Of a DNA stretch of 64,000 bases, positions 1 through 11,925 are shown piece after piece. Both the position numbers and the translations under genes were made by a program. The number at the start of each line of letters is the position of its first letter. Positions within the stretch are counted from its first letter, which is position 1. This stretch comes from Coleophoma eucalyptorum (lineage: Eukaryota; Ascomycota; Leotiomycetes; Helotiales; Dermateaceae): contig JALRME010000016.1 of the NCBI GenBank assembly GCA_026120035.1, positions 434,001 through 498,000 of the forward strand, given 5' to 3'. The notes under the pieces were generated by a model. The model was not told the DNA's origin and did not search any database. It worked only from the letters and a program-made list of their open reading frames with translations.

Positions 1-1658
1 TCACGACATACAACCTTCGGCAAATCATACAGCAACATAGGACCGAGTCCAGGATACTTGATACAGCCCAGAAGTTTCATGCAGGGGAGATGTAATGAAT
101 CAACGGCTTTATTCTTCCAGAAGCCTTCTCCGTTCAGGCCTTGCTTTCTTTTGCCTCGGCGGGCCTGGGTCGTCTCCACGTTTGACGGGAGTAAATGGAG
201 GGCTGGTTGATCGGAGCTGAGCGACGCTGCCGTAGGTACGAGGTAAGGCGCAGGATTCATCAAGCAGGGCCGCCTATATACACGTGCTGCCGCCGACTTT
301 CGTGGCGAGTGGTTGGTTGGGTACCATTCATCAAGACGTGGAATTGGTACGTACCGTCCGATGCAGTCCTAATGTGTGAAATGTGCTAGAGGTATGATGT
401 GAGGAGTGCGACCCCACGCATCCAATACGATAAGGTAAGGCGTACAGGGTAGTGACGGCCTCTGGTAACTATTTGGTGGTTGCATCCAGTGAATCTCGAT
501 ACGACTTCGTCACCGTCCGATCGACAATTCCAAGCCTAATTCCAGCTGTATGCCCAAATCTTCCATCGTCAGAAAATTCTGCATCTATGATGGCATAACA
601 ATAACGCGGCTGAGGGATGCGCGTGGTCGGCTGGGGTGGTGCCATTGGTCCCAAGAGCTCTCATTTCTCGCTCTGGCTCCTAGCGGTGGTCATCTTGGCA
701 AGCAATTGAAAGGCCCCAGAGGCTCGAAATGGCAGAGCGAAGTCCAGACTGAGTGTCTCCCTTTAGTCTAGTCGACGTGCTTCGGGAAGTAGCTGTGTAG
801 TAGCATGACCGTAGCATGGCCGTAGCTTGCGTAGTCAGGAGCAGGGCAAGGACTCCGGCTTGGTGCATTGTTCGCTTGCAGTTGTTGATCGTGAATTGCT
901 CTAGGGAACTGATATTCGGCAGCCCCATCTAGCACATGAAGTTTGACCCAGGAGCCAATCGACGCTGGGATTCACCCCGTCGTGCAAGGCCTCTGGCCGG
1001 ACATTCTCCCAATTCATGGACTACTAGTCAGATAATTGTATCAGCGAAGACAATATTAATAATTGATGGATCAGTAGCCGCGTAGAAACGAGCACCACAC
1101 CTTCCCGAGACCCATGATCCCCGAGGCATTCCTTCCTGCAACCTTAATCTTGGCGCAATGAACTGACCCTGTCCGCTGGCATCAGGATCCACATCTCGCA
1201 GAGACACAACAACTTGCACCGACACTGGTGCGGGCATTGGTACTTGCACTTACCTTGCATTAGCACTTACAACCTCGACCTGACCCTGATCTGTGGCGTT
1301 GCTGTAGCCTGTCTGACCTTTGCCCCATGCTAGCTGGCAAGCTCGGTCGCCCTAGTGCGCCCCGCCGGAGACGACCGCCCAAAAAAAGAAGGGTGCACTC
1401 TATCGCTCGGCAGTCTGGTGCTTCCAACCTAATGAGCTGCAGTAAAAAGCTGTCTTTGACTTTCTTCCCGCCTGCCGTTCCCCAATCGAATATAAGGATG
1501 CCGTGTTTTCCTCGTTTTTGACTTCTTCTCTCTCCTCCTCAGTCGTGTACTCATTCACCCATCATCCATCTCGACAGCTCTGATTCGATTAAGACACCAA
1601 CGTCTTCGTCCATCGTCGCTTAAGCAAAGGAGACTCACCTCACCTCTCCGTACTCGCA
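1..1658. other. Upstream region of the phosphate transporter; no gene seen
   Basis: No ORF here has a recognisable motif or plausible splicing. The 3' end reads as a fungal promoter and leader: a TATA-like TATAAGG at 1491-1497, then CT-rich DNA from about 1505 to 1560, leading to the ATG at 1659. The distal part has E-box-like words, listed separately. Confidence 0.6.
177..286. promoter_or_regulatory. Candidate PHO4/NUC-1-type E-boxes
   Basis: A CACGTT word lies at 177-182 and a palindromic CACGTG at 281-286. These match the core bound by fungal phosphate-regulon bHLH factors (yeast Pho4, Neurospora NUC-1), and the next gene downstream is a phosphate transporter. They lie about 1.4 kb from its ATG, so the link is inference. 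Such 6-mers also occur by chance. Confidence 0.3.
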
Positions 1659-3586
1659 ATGGCTGCTTCAGCCCCCGTCCAGAAGACCTCTGGAGGAAAC
1701 GCGGCCTTCCATAACTTCCACAATGACTTTGCTCACATCCAAGATCCTAATGAGCGTCGCCGACTTGCTCTCGCTGAGATTGACAAGGCTCCCTTCGGAT
1801 GGTACCACGTCCGCGCCTGTGTCGTAGCCGGTATTGGTTTCTTCACTGATTCATACGATGTGAGTAGCGAGACGCGGCAGGCAGCAATGGTGAGCTGGGA
1901 CTAATTACCACCTCTTAGATCTTTGCCATTAACTTGGTCACGGCTATGTTGGGTGTTGTTTTCTGGCAAAATTCGACGAGCAAGGGAACGATCCCTTCGT
2001 CCTCCGACACTGCTATCAAGGTCGCTACCTCTGGTGGAACTGTTCTTGGTCAACTTGGTTTCGGTTATCTTGCCGATGTTGTTGGACGTAAGAAGATGTA
2101 CGGTCTTGAGTTGATCATCATTATCTTCGCCACCCTTGCTCAAGCTCTATCTTCGCCATCTCGCGCCGTGTCCATGACCGGTCTGATTATTTTCTGGCGT
2201 GTGCTTATGGTAAGCTGGGATGCTAGCTTTGGAAAAGGGAATCAACTAATAATAACAGGGAATCGGAATTGGTGGTGATTACCCATTGTCCTCCATTATC
2301 ACTTCTGAGTTCGCTACCACCAAGTGGAGAGGAGCTATGATGAATGCCGTCTTTGCCATGCAAGGTATCGGTCAATTCACTGCCGCTATCATTGCTCTCA
2401 TTGTTACCTCTGGTTTTAAGGAGTCTCTCGAGACTGCCACCAAGGCTTCTACCTGCACTGGTGTTTGCCAACTTGCTGTTGACAAGATGTGGCGTGTCAT
2501 CATTGGATTCGGTGCCGTCCCCGGTTGCATTGCTCTCTACTACCGCCTCACTATCCCTGAGACTCCTCGTTACACTTTCGACGTTGCCCGTGATGTCGAG
2601 AAGGCTGCTGAAGATGCCAACGCATATGTGCATGGAAAGAAGGAGGGTGATGTTGACGAGATCCGCCGCGCCACTGCCATGCAAGAAGCCGCCCCAGCTC
2701 TGGAAACCCCCAAGGCCTCATGGGGAGACTTCATCGCCCACTACAAGCAATGGAGATTCGGCAAGGTCCTCCTTGGCACAGCTGGTTCATGGTTCTTCTT
2801 GGATGTCGCCTACTACGGTCTCGGACTCAACAACTCCATCATTCTCTCGGCTATCGGTTACTCTGGCGGTTCCAACATGTACCAGATCTTCTACCGTACT
2901 GCTGTTGGTAACTTGATCATCACTTGTGCTGGAGCTATTCCAGGATACTGGGTTTCCGTTGCTACCATCGATACTGTCGGCCGAAAGCCTATCCAATTGA
3001 TGGGATTCTCCATCTTGACTATCCTCTTCATTGTCATCGGATTTGCCTACAAACATCTTTCCCCACACGCTCTCCTCGCTCTCTATGTTCTCGCTCAGTT
3101 CTTCTTCAACTTTGGTCCTAACTCAACCACATTTATTGTCCCCGGAGAGTGCTTCCCAACTCGTTACCGCTCCACCTCCCACGGTCTCTCTGCTGCATCT
3201 GGCAAGGTCGGTGCCATTATCGCACAGTGCGTTTTCGGCCCTCTCCGAACTAAAGGTGCAAAGCCAGGCGCTACCGGCGCGGCTGCTTCTCCATGGTTGA
3301 ACCATGTCATGCAAATCTTTGCACTCTTCATGTTGTGTGGTATTTTCACTTCTCTTCTCATCCCAGAGACCAAGAGAAAGACTCTTGAGGAGCTCGCTGG
3401 TGAAGTTCCCGGGTAAGTCTCTTTATTCCCTCCGTTAGAAATAATGGGATCTAATTAATCTTCAGAACCCCAAACTATGACCCTGTCATGGCTGGCCACG
3501 GTGCCGGAGGAAAGACCTATGCTGGCTCCGAAGAGCACACCAAGTCACCTGAGAATGCCTCAGAAGACAAGTCTGCTACTGCATAA
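1659..3586 (+). CDS. PHO84: High-affinity inorganic phosphate:H+ symporter, PHO84 type (MFS)
   Basis: Plasma-membrane phosphate uptake permease of the major facilitator superfamily. Four exons are inferred: 1659-1859, 1919-2209, 2259-3412 and 3466-3586. They give 588 residues, the usual length for PHO84-type transporters. The family signature GIGIGGDYPLS spans the second splice junction and is followed by SEFATTKWRGAMM. Further hallmarks are TIDTVGRKPIQLMGF in the second half, the late FGPNSTTFIVPGECFP and the LIPETKRKTLEELAGE motif after the last membrane span. About 12 hydrophobic segments are visible with a central cytosolic loop around residues 270-300. The C-terminal tail is hydrophilic, Ser/Glu-rich and encoded mostly by the last exon. 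All introns have GT-AG ends and phases join cleanly. Regulation by phosphate starvation is expected from the family; candidate E-boxes lie far upstream. Confidence 0.95.
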
Positions 3587-4423
3587 ATGCATTTGGATCT
3601 GCTCGATTATCAACCGCATATCCATATACGAAGGATTCGCGATATAAAGAAAGAATAATTGCTGTGCTTTCACTTCTACCTGCCTACCTTTTTCGTAATA
3701 AGCCGAGCCTTTTTCTAGCATTTCTGTCCATAGCTCTTATGATTTGTTTTCATGAGTACCGCATAGATTTTGGGTTGGGCAACTTTCATTTTTGATACCT
3801 TTTCTTTTTGGGCTGGTGGGCTTGCCATGGCGGCTGGGATTTCAAAAAGAATAAAATATACATTCACTACTTGCACATAGAAATATTGTACTGCCATTAT
3901 CCTACTGATGCTTTATTGTCATAATGTCTTTGTCCGTTGATAAAAATTGTGGGTGCGTTATTTACGTGTTGTGCTGCCATTTGCATGCTTTTCACGGACT
4001 CTTGGACACTAGTGTGTTATTGTGGCAATCAACATGAGAGGTGTGGTAGATAAGGAATGGCAGACGTATCTGTTTGTTTAGAATAACATGCTATTCGTGA
4101 CCGATACGTCAGCTTTGACCAAAGAATTAAAGTTATTTGAAATTTCGGTACAGATGGAAGGACGAGCTGTGGATTCTTGACCATGAGCCGAGGACATTGT
4201 ATCTGCTCAACATGCCAACTGCAGTCCCTCTTTATCCTTCCTCTTTTCATGGTTCCCTCTCATGCAGGTCTAATCACGGCTTTCCTTTTGTTGTCCTTGC
4301 CCAATTCCAAGGTTTTATTGTTCATCTTGAACTTAGTCTACCTCCATCCACTCTCTGCATATCCATCTGTCTGCTCTTTCCTATTCGATACTGCCTTGGT
4401 GACCACCGACCAACGAGCCATCC
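3587..4423. other. Intergenic region between two plus-strand genes
   Basis: This stretch holds the 3' UTR of the phosphate transporter and the promoter of the RRM protein. CT-rich DNA (about 4225-4390) runs up to the ATG at 4424. I see no conserved coding motif; the short ORFs here lack supporting evidence. Confidence 0.5.
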
Positions 4424-7011
4424 ATGGCAACTCTTGATGAAGACCTCATCGACTTCTCTAATTGGGATAACTGGGCTATTCCGTCTTCTTATTCGATGTT
4501 ACATATGACACCAGCACCAAAATCAATACCTACCATGCCTGCTGAAGCATTCTTTGATGACACGTCGGAGAATAGCAGGAACTTGAGAACTCAGGATAAG
4601 ATGAAAGAAAAGGTGAGTCGGACTCTGATCCTATCTCTCTTCTTCTTTTGCTGCCAGCTGCTTTACTTACTCTTTCTGCATCTAGGTCAAAACTCCGACT
4701 ACGAAGAGAGGCTGGAAGGAGAACGAGATCCCCATGTATGCAACACCTGCCTCAAGGGTTTTGGAGAAGCCGGGTGATATTGTGGTATGTTCTTCCTGGG
4801 CTTAAAACGTAAGGTTTTGGAGCTGATCTGGTGTTATAGAGTGCTTCAAGTGCCAAGAAGAACGTCACGGCTCAGCCAGCAACCTCGAGCGCTTCTGAAC
4901 CTGCCAGCAACGACACTATCCCAGATTTTAAGAACGAATTCGCTACCCCGAAGGCACTGCTACAAAAGCAAGAGGCTGGATTGCCCACCACACCAAAACC
5001 TGGCCCCGCAGAAGTAGCTGCAGCTGCAGCACGCGAATTCTCTCGCATCCATGCCCCAGAATGGGCAAAGAAAGAACTTCCACTTCAAGAACCTCTCGAA
5101 CTTCAGGAAGCCTTGAAGGAGATCAAGTCGAAACAGAATACTCCTCAAATTTGTGTATCTCAGACTAGAAGCCTTGCAGAAGACAAGACGCCAAACAACC
5201 TATTCGTCAGCGGCCTTGCTCTCGGTAGCTTTGAGAGAAGTTTGCGACATTTCTTTTCCCGATACGGATACATTGATCAGGTTGAACTCGGCTACGAGGA
5301 TGAGGATCTTCATTCAGGTTACGCTTTTATTCGAATGGTGTCAGCTGCCGATGCTACCGCTGCGATAAATGATATGCATGGATCAAGTCTTAATGGTCTT
5401 TCTTCGCATATCAATATCCAGAGAGTTTGTGACTTACAAGACCTCCGTCTGGCTATTGCTCAATCTTCATGCATCGAGGACCGAGAAGTTGGACAGCAAA
5501 AATTGAAAGCGAAGGATTCTAACACAGAAACTAACGGCGACCTGCCACAGAAGGCTGAAGAGTCTGAGAAAACAACACCTAAGGAGGTCCAACAGAAGCC
5601 CTACGACCCTTCGACCCACCAATCGGGTCCCAGAGAACGCAATAGGCTCTTTGTAGCCAACCTTAAAGGCACAGTCACAGAGGCAGCTCTGTGGAAGCTC
5701 TTTCATAAATACGATCCAGTAATAGTACATCTTCCTTTGGACAGAGAAACCCTGGCCCCTCGTAGTTTTGCTCTCGTAGAGATGCACACCAAAAAGGACG
5801 CTAAGGATGCAATCAGGGATCTTCAAGATTACGTCTTCATGTCATACCCCTTAAAGATCAAATATGTAAGCCAGAACAAGAAGGGGAAACACAATCCCGG
5901 CGACCTTACTCATCATTTATCCGAAATACATGGTAAACATGAGCTTCCTGGTGATTTGATTGAAAATTTCTATTATCCAATAAGCTCACTTCCTTCAGCC
6001 TCAATAACCACAGCCTGTAGTCCTATAAAAGAGTCTATCCCTAGCATGTGTCCTGAGAGGCTTGAAGGTGATCTTCCTACTGACCTTCTACCTACTAAAT
6101 TCGATGTAAAAGTACAACCAGACACTATCTCTCATGTCGAGAATATCCATCGTCAAATCCTTAACACGATTGAAAAAAACATCAACCAGCTTCGAAATGA
6201 CAGGGAGGTTGATTCACAGACTCTCACAGAGGTGAAAGAGCTGTTGGTCAGAAGCATAAACGAAGAAAGCACCGAAGTTTTAGCCTTGAGATATTCGGTC
6301 CTGAATACGGATTCCATGATTAAGACCTTGAAGGAGTCGAACACTCAGGCACAATTCGAGATTGCGGCATTGAAGGCTAAAAATTCCAAGGCCTGTTCTG
6401 AGGTAGAAACTTCTAGGAAGTCAAACATGCGGGCTCAATCAGAGATTACAGCTGCGAGAGAATCGGAGTCCAACCTCGGGGCACAAGTAGATTCGCTACA
6501 GAAGCAGCTCTTACACTTGAAAGGCATTTTGAATATGCAAGGAAGTCAAGTTGTAGAACGAGGTCATCTACTCAACGCTAATACAAATCTTCATCTTCAG
6601 AATGGCACACTTCAAGTAAATATCGAATCATTGCAACAGTCCTTTGCGAACGAGAAGAACCTTCATGAAATCGAGCTTGGAAAACATATCGTTCATCAAA
6701 GAAGACTTAATATAGAAATCGAGGCCCTTAAAAGCCAGGTGGAACATGCAACAACAGAGACAGAAGATCTGAAAAAGCGCCATCACCTGCAGGTAGAGAA
6801 TAACAAGCGAATCCTCGAGAAAGTTCGTGAGGAGGAAAAGAAGAAGGACATAATTATCGAACAGCTAAAGACCGAGAACAAAAACCTCCAAACCCAGCTT
6901 GATATCATAAATCGCTCTGATACTTCTATTGCCTTAAGAGAGCAGGCTTGGGATGAGGAGAGAGGTATTTTGCTGGCGCAGATCCAATCACTGTTGGAGG
7001 AGGGGGTTTAG
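4424..7011 (+). CDS. Two-RRM RNA-binding protein with long C-terminal coiled coil
   Basis: Three exons (4424-4612, 4686-4784, 4840-7011) encode 819 residues. Two RNA recognition motifs are visible. RRM1, about residues 214-292, has RNP2 LFVSGL and RNP1-like SGYAFIRM. RRM2, about 364-440, has LFVANL and a degenerate RNP1 (RSFALVEM), so its RNA binding may be weaker. From about residue 530 to 815 the protein is a Glu/Lys/Gln-rich heptad-like coiled coil (KSQVEHATTETEDLKKRHH and similar), suggesting oligomerisation or scaffolding. A Ser/Lys/Glu-rich disordered linker separates the RRMs. The family was not recognised beyond its domains, so targets and cellular role are unknown. The start is the first ATG of a Kozak-like CCATGG context, and both introns are phase 0. 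Confidence 0.88.
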
Positions 7012-7780
7012 AAGAAATTGTATGGCTAGAGGGATCATGTTGCTGCTATACTTGCTCTTTCGAGCATGGAGAGGTGGCCTGAGCTTGTCTGTAGAATATT
7101 TTCTTGCTATTGCTACACCTGTGGAAGTAGCCCAATTCCATGAAGGGGTTGCAGATTAAGAAATATAAATCGCTGGATGACTTATTCTTCTTTGATCATT
7201 CAAGTAAAGGACTCGAGATACTCTCTCTCATCTTGAAACCATACCGCCCCATCAACACAAACCATGGATAGTCATGGCGGGAGGGTGAGAAAAGTTAAGC
7301 GAAGCATCCACCCAGTCGCGGACGACAGCCCCTCATCAAACCAGAAGCATCACGCACCAAGACCTTAATTGATTTAATCACCTCGTTGACTTTTATTACT
7401 CAATATCTCTCTATATTGCAAATACATCCACAGTACAGTTTTTTGAAAATAGAATCCACCTTCCCTCCGTTGAAACCCTACAGACATCCTCCTCCTCCCA
7501 TACCAATCGTACGAAATAAAACATAAAAGATTGAAATTAATGCAAGTGACGCTAGAACTTTTATACTTTTAGAGTTAATAAGAGCAAACCAATTAAAGTC
7601 TCTCAATGCTCTAATGGCAGAGAAGAAGAAGAAAAAAAGGTATATGTTAGAAGGGACAACGGGACAAAAGCTGCCCAGCTCTGGCCTATAGCATGGCATC
7701 CAGAGATAGCCACAAGTCATCCAGTAACAGAGAAGTGAGGGATCCGCGTCAAAAGAAAAAGCTCAGCTCTCTCTCTCTCT
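7012..7780. other. Convergent intergenic region (3' ends of two genes)
   Basis: This region lies between the stop of the RRM gene (plus) and the stop of the WSC-protein gene (minus). It is AT-rich in places and includes a (CT)n run at about 7769-7782 beside the WSC stop codon. No gene is supported. Confidence 0.5.
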
Positions 7781-10700
7781 CTATCCCTCTAAGCGCTTAT
7801 ACAGGTTCAACCTCGACCGCCCCCCACACCACTCGGTCTCGTCACCCACACACTGCATGTTGCAGCCGTTCGCGGGCACAATGGCGCTGGAGTTCTCCGC
7901 GGCAGCCCAGCACTCGCGGCCGTACTCGAGCCCGAAATACGCATAGCCCTTCCCGGCCACCGTGTTGGCGTACCGCACCAGCGCCAGGCACACGTCGACG
8001 GTCATGGTGTCGTTGGCGGCGAGTTGCGTCGTGAGCAGCCGGCCCCCGCTGGGTTCGGCCACGCAACCGACGTACGCGTAGCCTTTGGCGGCGGGGTCGG
8101 CAATGGATTGTGTTGGCGCCGCCGCGCCGCCGTCGCTGCGTGTGTACATCGTGAGTAGATCCGGCCCGCCGCAGATCTCGCTCGGGCTTCCCGTGCACGC
8201 CATCTGGCAGTCACTGGCGCTGGCGTTGGTTGCGGTGCTTTGGTCTAGTGATGTGTCGGCCCAACACTCGCCGCCGTACTCGAGCCCGACGTAGGGGAAG
8301 CCGCTGGCGGCTACGAGGCAGTTCTCGACGGTTGCTGGGTTGGGGGTTGGGATTTTGATGGAGAGGGCGCGGCCGCCGGATGGTTCATTGACGCACTGTA
8401 TGAGAGGGGGTTTTGTTAGTAGATGCTACTTATTGGCTTCTTGGTGGTGGATTGAAAGAAGGGAAAACTTACGGCAAAGTAGGTGTAGTTTTCGTTTCCT
8501 GGGACAATGCTGGATCTGGTAGCTGGCGTGGCCGAGGAAGAGTGGCCCGAGGATGGCAACGCGCTTGTGGGTGTGATGAGGGTTGAAGTACCGGATGAAG
8601 GTGCTGCTGCACTTGTGGTAGAGATGGTGAAGGTAGAATTCGCTGAAGATGGGGATGCGGCTCCCGAGGAGACTGTGCTCGGTATTGCAAGTAGTGCCAG
8701 AGCTGTTGAAGTTAATGCCGATGTTGGTGTCATTTTCAAAGTTGTGGATGATGAACGAGTGGAAGATGTCACACTTGTGTGTCAACTTGATAACGAGGTT
8801 ATTGTGCTAGATCGAGTGGCAGAAGATCTACTTGAAGTTGATAAAGTGGATGATGAATTGGTGGAAAAAGTCAAGGTCGAAAATCGACTAGATGATGAGG
8901 TTGTACTGTGATATTGCGTGGTAGAAGACCCCTTTGAGGTTGATGAAGTAATTGAGGAACGAGTGGAAGAGAGTACTCTAGTAGATAGACTTGGCGACTG
9001 AGTGGAAGAAGATCCCTTCGAAGTTGATGAAGTAGTTGATGAACGAGTAGAAAACAGCCCGCTCGTAGCTCTACTTGATGATTGGGTAGAAGATAGCGCG
9101 CTCGTAGATCGACTGGATGATTGAGTAGAAGAAGATCCCTTCGAAGTTGATGAAGTAGTTGAGGAGCGGGTGGAAGAGGTCACGCTCGTAGATCGACTGG
9201 ATGATTGAGTAGAAGATAGCGCGCTAGTAGATCGACTCGAAGATTGAGTAGAAGACGAACCCTTCGAAGTTGATAAAGTGGTTGAGGAACGAGTGGAAGA
9301 TAGCACACTCGTAGATCGACTTGATGATTGAGTAGTAGAAGATCCCTTCAAAGTTGATAAGGTGGTTGACAAAGGAGTGGAAGAGAGAACGCTGGTGGAT
9401 CGACTTGACGATTGAGTGGAAGAGGATCCCTTCGAGGTCGAAGTAGTTGCGGAACGAGCAGAAGATAGTACGCTAGTAGATCGACTTGACGACTGAGTGG
9501 AAGAGGATCCCTTCGAAGTTGATGAAGTAGTTGAGAAGCGAGTGGAAGAGGTCACGCTCGTAGATCGACTGGATGATTGAGTAGAAGAAGATCCCTTCGA
9601 AGTTGATGGAGTAGTTGAGGAGCGAGTGGAAGAGGGTACACTCGTAGTTCGACTTGAAGATTGAGTAGAGGAAGATCCCTTCAAGGTTGATGAAGTGGTT
9701 GAGGAACGGGTGGAAGAGAGTACACTTGTGGTTCGACTAGATGACGAGGTAGAACTTGAAATCTGAGACCTTGAAAGAGTGGAAGAAGTTAATCTTAGAC
9801 TTGTGGTCGTGGGAGTTGCTACTCTTGTGCTTTGAGTTGAAGAACTTTGTGTAGTCGAAGAAGACAAAGATAAAGAGGCCGCCGAGTTCTTCAGCATATA
9901 AACTAATTACTCGTTAGTCTGGTTCTGCGATATACTTTCTTCCCCCTCTACCCCAGCCGTTTTTAATGTTTCCATATTCTTCTCCATGATGCAGCTTACC
10001 ATTAAGCCTTGAACTTCCTCCGCAAGTCTGATATTGGTTTGCACTGCAGCTCATGTCGCATTGGCTAGAATTAACCTGTAAGGCCCCTGCGTTAAGCTTT
10101 GCTCCGCAGTAACACTAAGCCCCAAAACCCGTTAGCGAGCCGAAATAACGTCAAGCCGCGAGCATCATCCGTTCTCGTCCCTTTCTTTTTCCTCGGGCGA
10201 AAATCAATTCAAATCATTGTTTCCTCTACCTTCTCTCTAGTCTGGAAATCTGATGCTTGCTTACCTCTTGACCCCACTCTACTCCAGCGTACAGAGACCC
10301 AGCGCAGAAAGCCAGGCACTGCTCAACCGTATTCGTTGTATTCGAGTACGACTTGTCGCTCAAGGCGCGACGGCCCGTGGCCTCAGTATAGCAGCCTAGG
10401 AACTGGTACTGGTCATTACCAGGAAAAGTCTCCATGCCGTGGGTATCATAGTCCGCACTGCATGCCACGGTATTTCCGCCCACACATGTTGTCAAGGCGG
10501 CGGAAGAATCCACCCCCGCGCCAGTTGGTGTTATGCAGCCTGGCAACGAGGTTCCAATCGTGCCGTGCACTTTCTCACATGGATAGACGGGAGATCGCTC
10601 AGAGCACATCGATGAGGTGTCGTCAAAATTCGTCGCTTGGAATGCTGGGCAGTATTCAACGCTGCCGTCGCCTGGACCTGCATTAGCTTATCTGTAGAAT

Positions 10701-11925
10701 CAAAGGCTTGCACATGGGAAAGTCACCTGGAGTGTTTATGCCGGTACCTGTGCCCACCAAGCAAGTGTTGATAGCTGATTGTAAAGTCGGTGTATCCCAG
10801 CCGTTGAGGAAATCTCCGTGGAACGCAAAGCCACTCTCGTCGCCATTTGAAAAGACAAACGCGCCCCCATCGGTTGCTGGCGAGAAGCCTGTAACACTAT
10901 ACAAGACCTCGAAGAAAATATGCGGAAGTAGAACTGGATGTGATGGTGGGCATGCACCACCGCTAGACAAGCTCTTAGCTACTCAGTTGCTGCAGAAACA
11001 AGCCGTCGATACTTACTCGATCTGTGAGAGATATGCCATATGGCTTTGATCCGGGGCGTAAAGAGTCTTTCCATCCCAGCAGCTTTGCATATGGACTATA
11101 GCAAAAGTTAAAAAAACCTTTGGTCCATCAAAACCAGGCGTACATACTTTGAGCTCTCATTCCATCAGGACAAGTGGTATTGGCCATTCCAGGTGTCTCA
11201 GGAGTCGCGTGGTCGTAGTCTATGCAGGCAAAGCTTACTCGATCAGCCACAGGTCTTGGTGGATAAGTCGTGTTGCCCCAAGTCATGGTTGTGCTATCAT
11301 AGTGTCTCGCAAAATTATTTCCGGACAGCATGCGAAGTCCTTCAGGGAATGGGACGGCAGAGGAACCATCGGCCCCAATGCCTCGGCCAAGGTAATATAC
11401 TGCCATTCCTGAATTGGGTACCTCTTCATAGATTCCAGATGCGTGGCGATAGTAAAGTTGGGGTGTCCAGTAGGCTGATTTGTCGGCTAGTGCAGGAACT
11501 CTATTAGCTGGTGCATGAGAGTGAAATTTGTGGGAGTAGAACCTTGTATAGTACAGCTTGTGCACTCGGCCTCTTGCAAGCTCGCATATGTTGAGTTGAT
11601 GTTGATATCTGTGATGTTATGAGTATAGAGTCACACGATAATAATTAGCCTTTACTCACTTGATGCTCCGGAGATCTTGTGTACATGTGAAGCCGGACCA
11701 CCGAAACTAACGACCGGGTCCTGAAATAGAAGTCAGCATAAAATGAGGTTTATGAGATGGCTGCACATACAATTCTACCAGTCTGGATTGTCGAGCAGCT
11801 CACTGAAAGGCGTCGTTAGTATTAATCCCGAGTATCTCAACGAGAGCATCCTTACTTCTCCAGTAGCCATGCACAGCTACTGGTAAAACCCCAGCAGCCA
11901 GGAACGTGACTGCGTGGATCTTCAT
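7781..11925 (-). CDS. Secreted DUF1996 + three-WSC-domain protein with Ser/Thr-rich repeat linker
   Basis: Predicted secreted or wall-associated carbohydrate-binding protein. Exons (5'->3' on minus): 11925-11856, 11802-11771, 11720-11660, 11608-11543, 11486-11148, 11095-11017, 10962-10727, 10677-10265, 10114-10000, 9902-about 8787, 8702-8473, 8395-7781; about 1123 residues. A signal peptide (residues 1-20) is followed directly by the DUF1996 opening (YWRMSCSTIQTGRIDP, then GPASHVHKISG and SAYWTPQLYY). WSC1 lies at about 385-470 (FLGCYTEATG, CYCGAKL), the Ser/Thr/Arg repeat linker at about 475-900, and WSC2 (ACVNEPSGGRAL) and WSC3 (GCVAEPSGGRLL) at the C-terminus. DUF1996-WSC proteins are typical of ascomycetes; their biochemical role is not established. 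An in-frame TGA at 8784-8782 must be spliced out, by a donor at 8786 or 8831 with an acceptor at 8703. Otherwise the product ends at residue 843 without WSC2 and WSC3. Confidence 0.82.
8880..9780 (-). repeat. 84-bp coding minisatellite in the WSC-protein linker
   Basis: About ten tandem copies of an 84-bp unit encode a 28-residue Ser/Thr-rich repeat of the form SSSTQSSSR-(T/S)TSVLSSTRSSTT-SSTSKG. Copies differ by substitutions and some are shortened. A further decayed copy at about 8720-8785 carries the TGA. Such mucin-like segments are probably O-mannosylated and work as extended spacers. Array length is likely to vary between strains. Confidence 0.8.
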
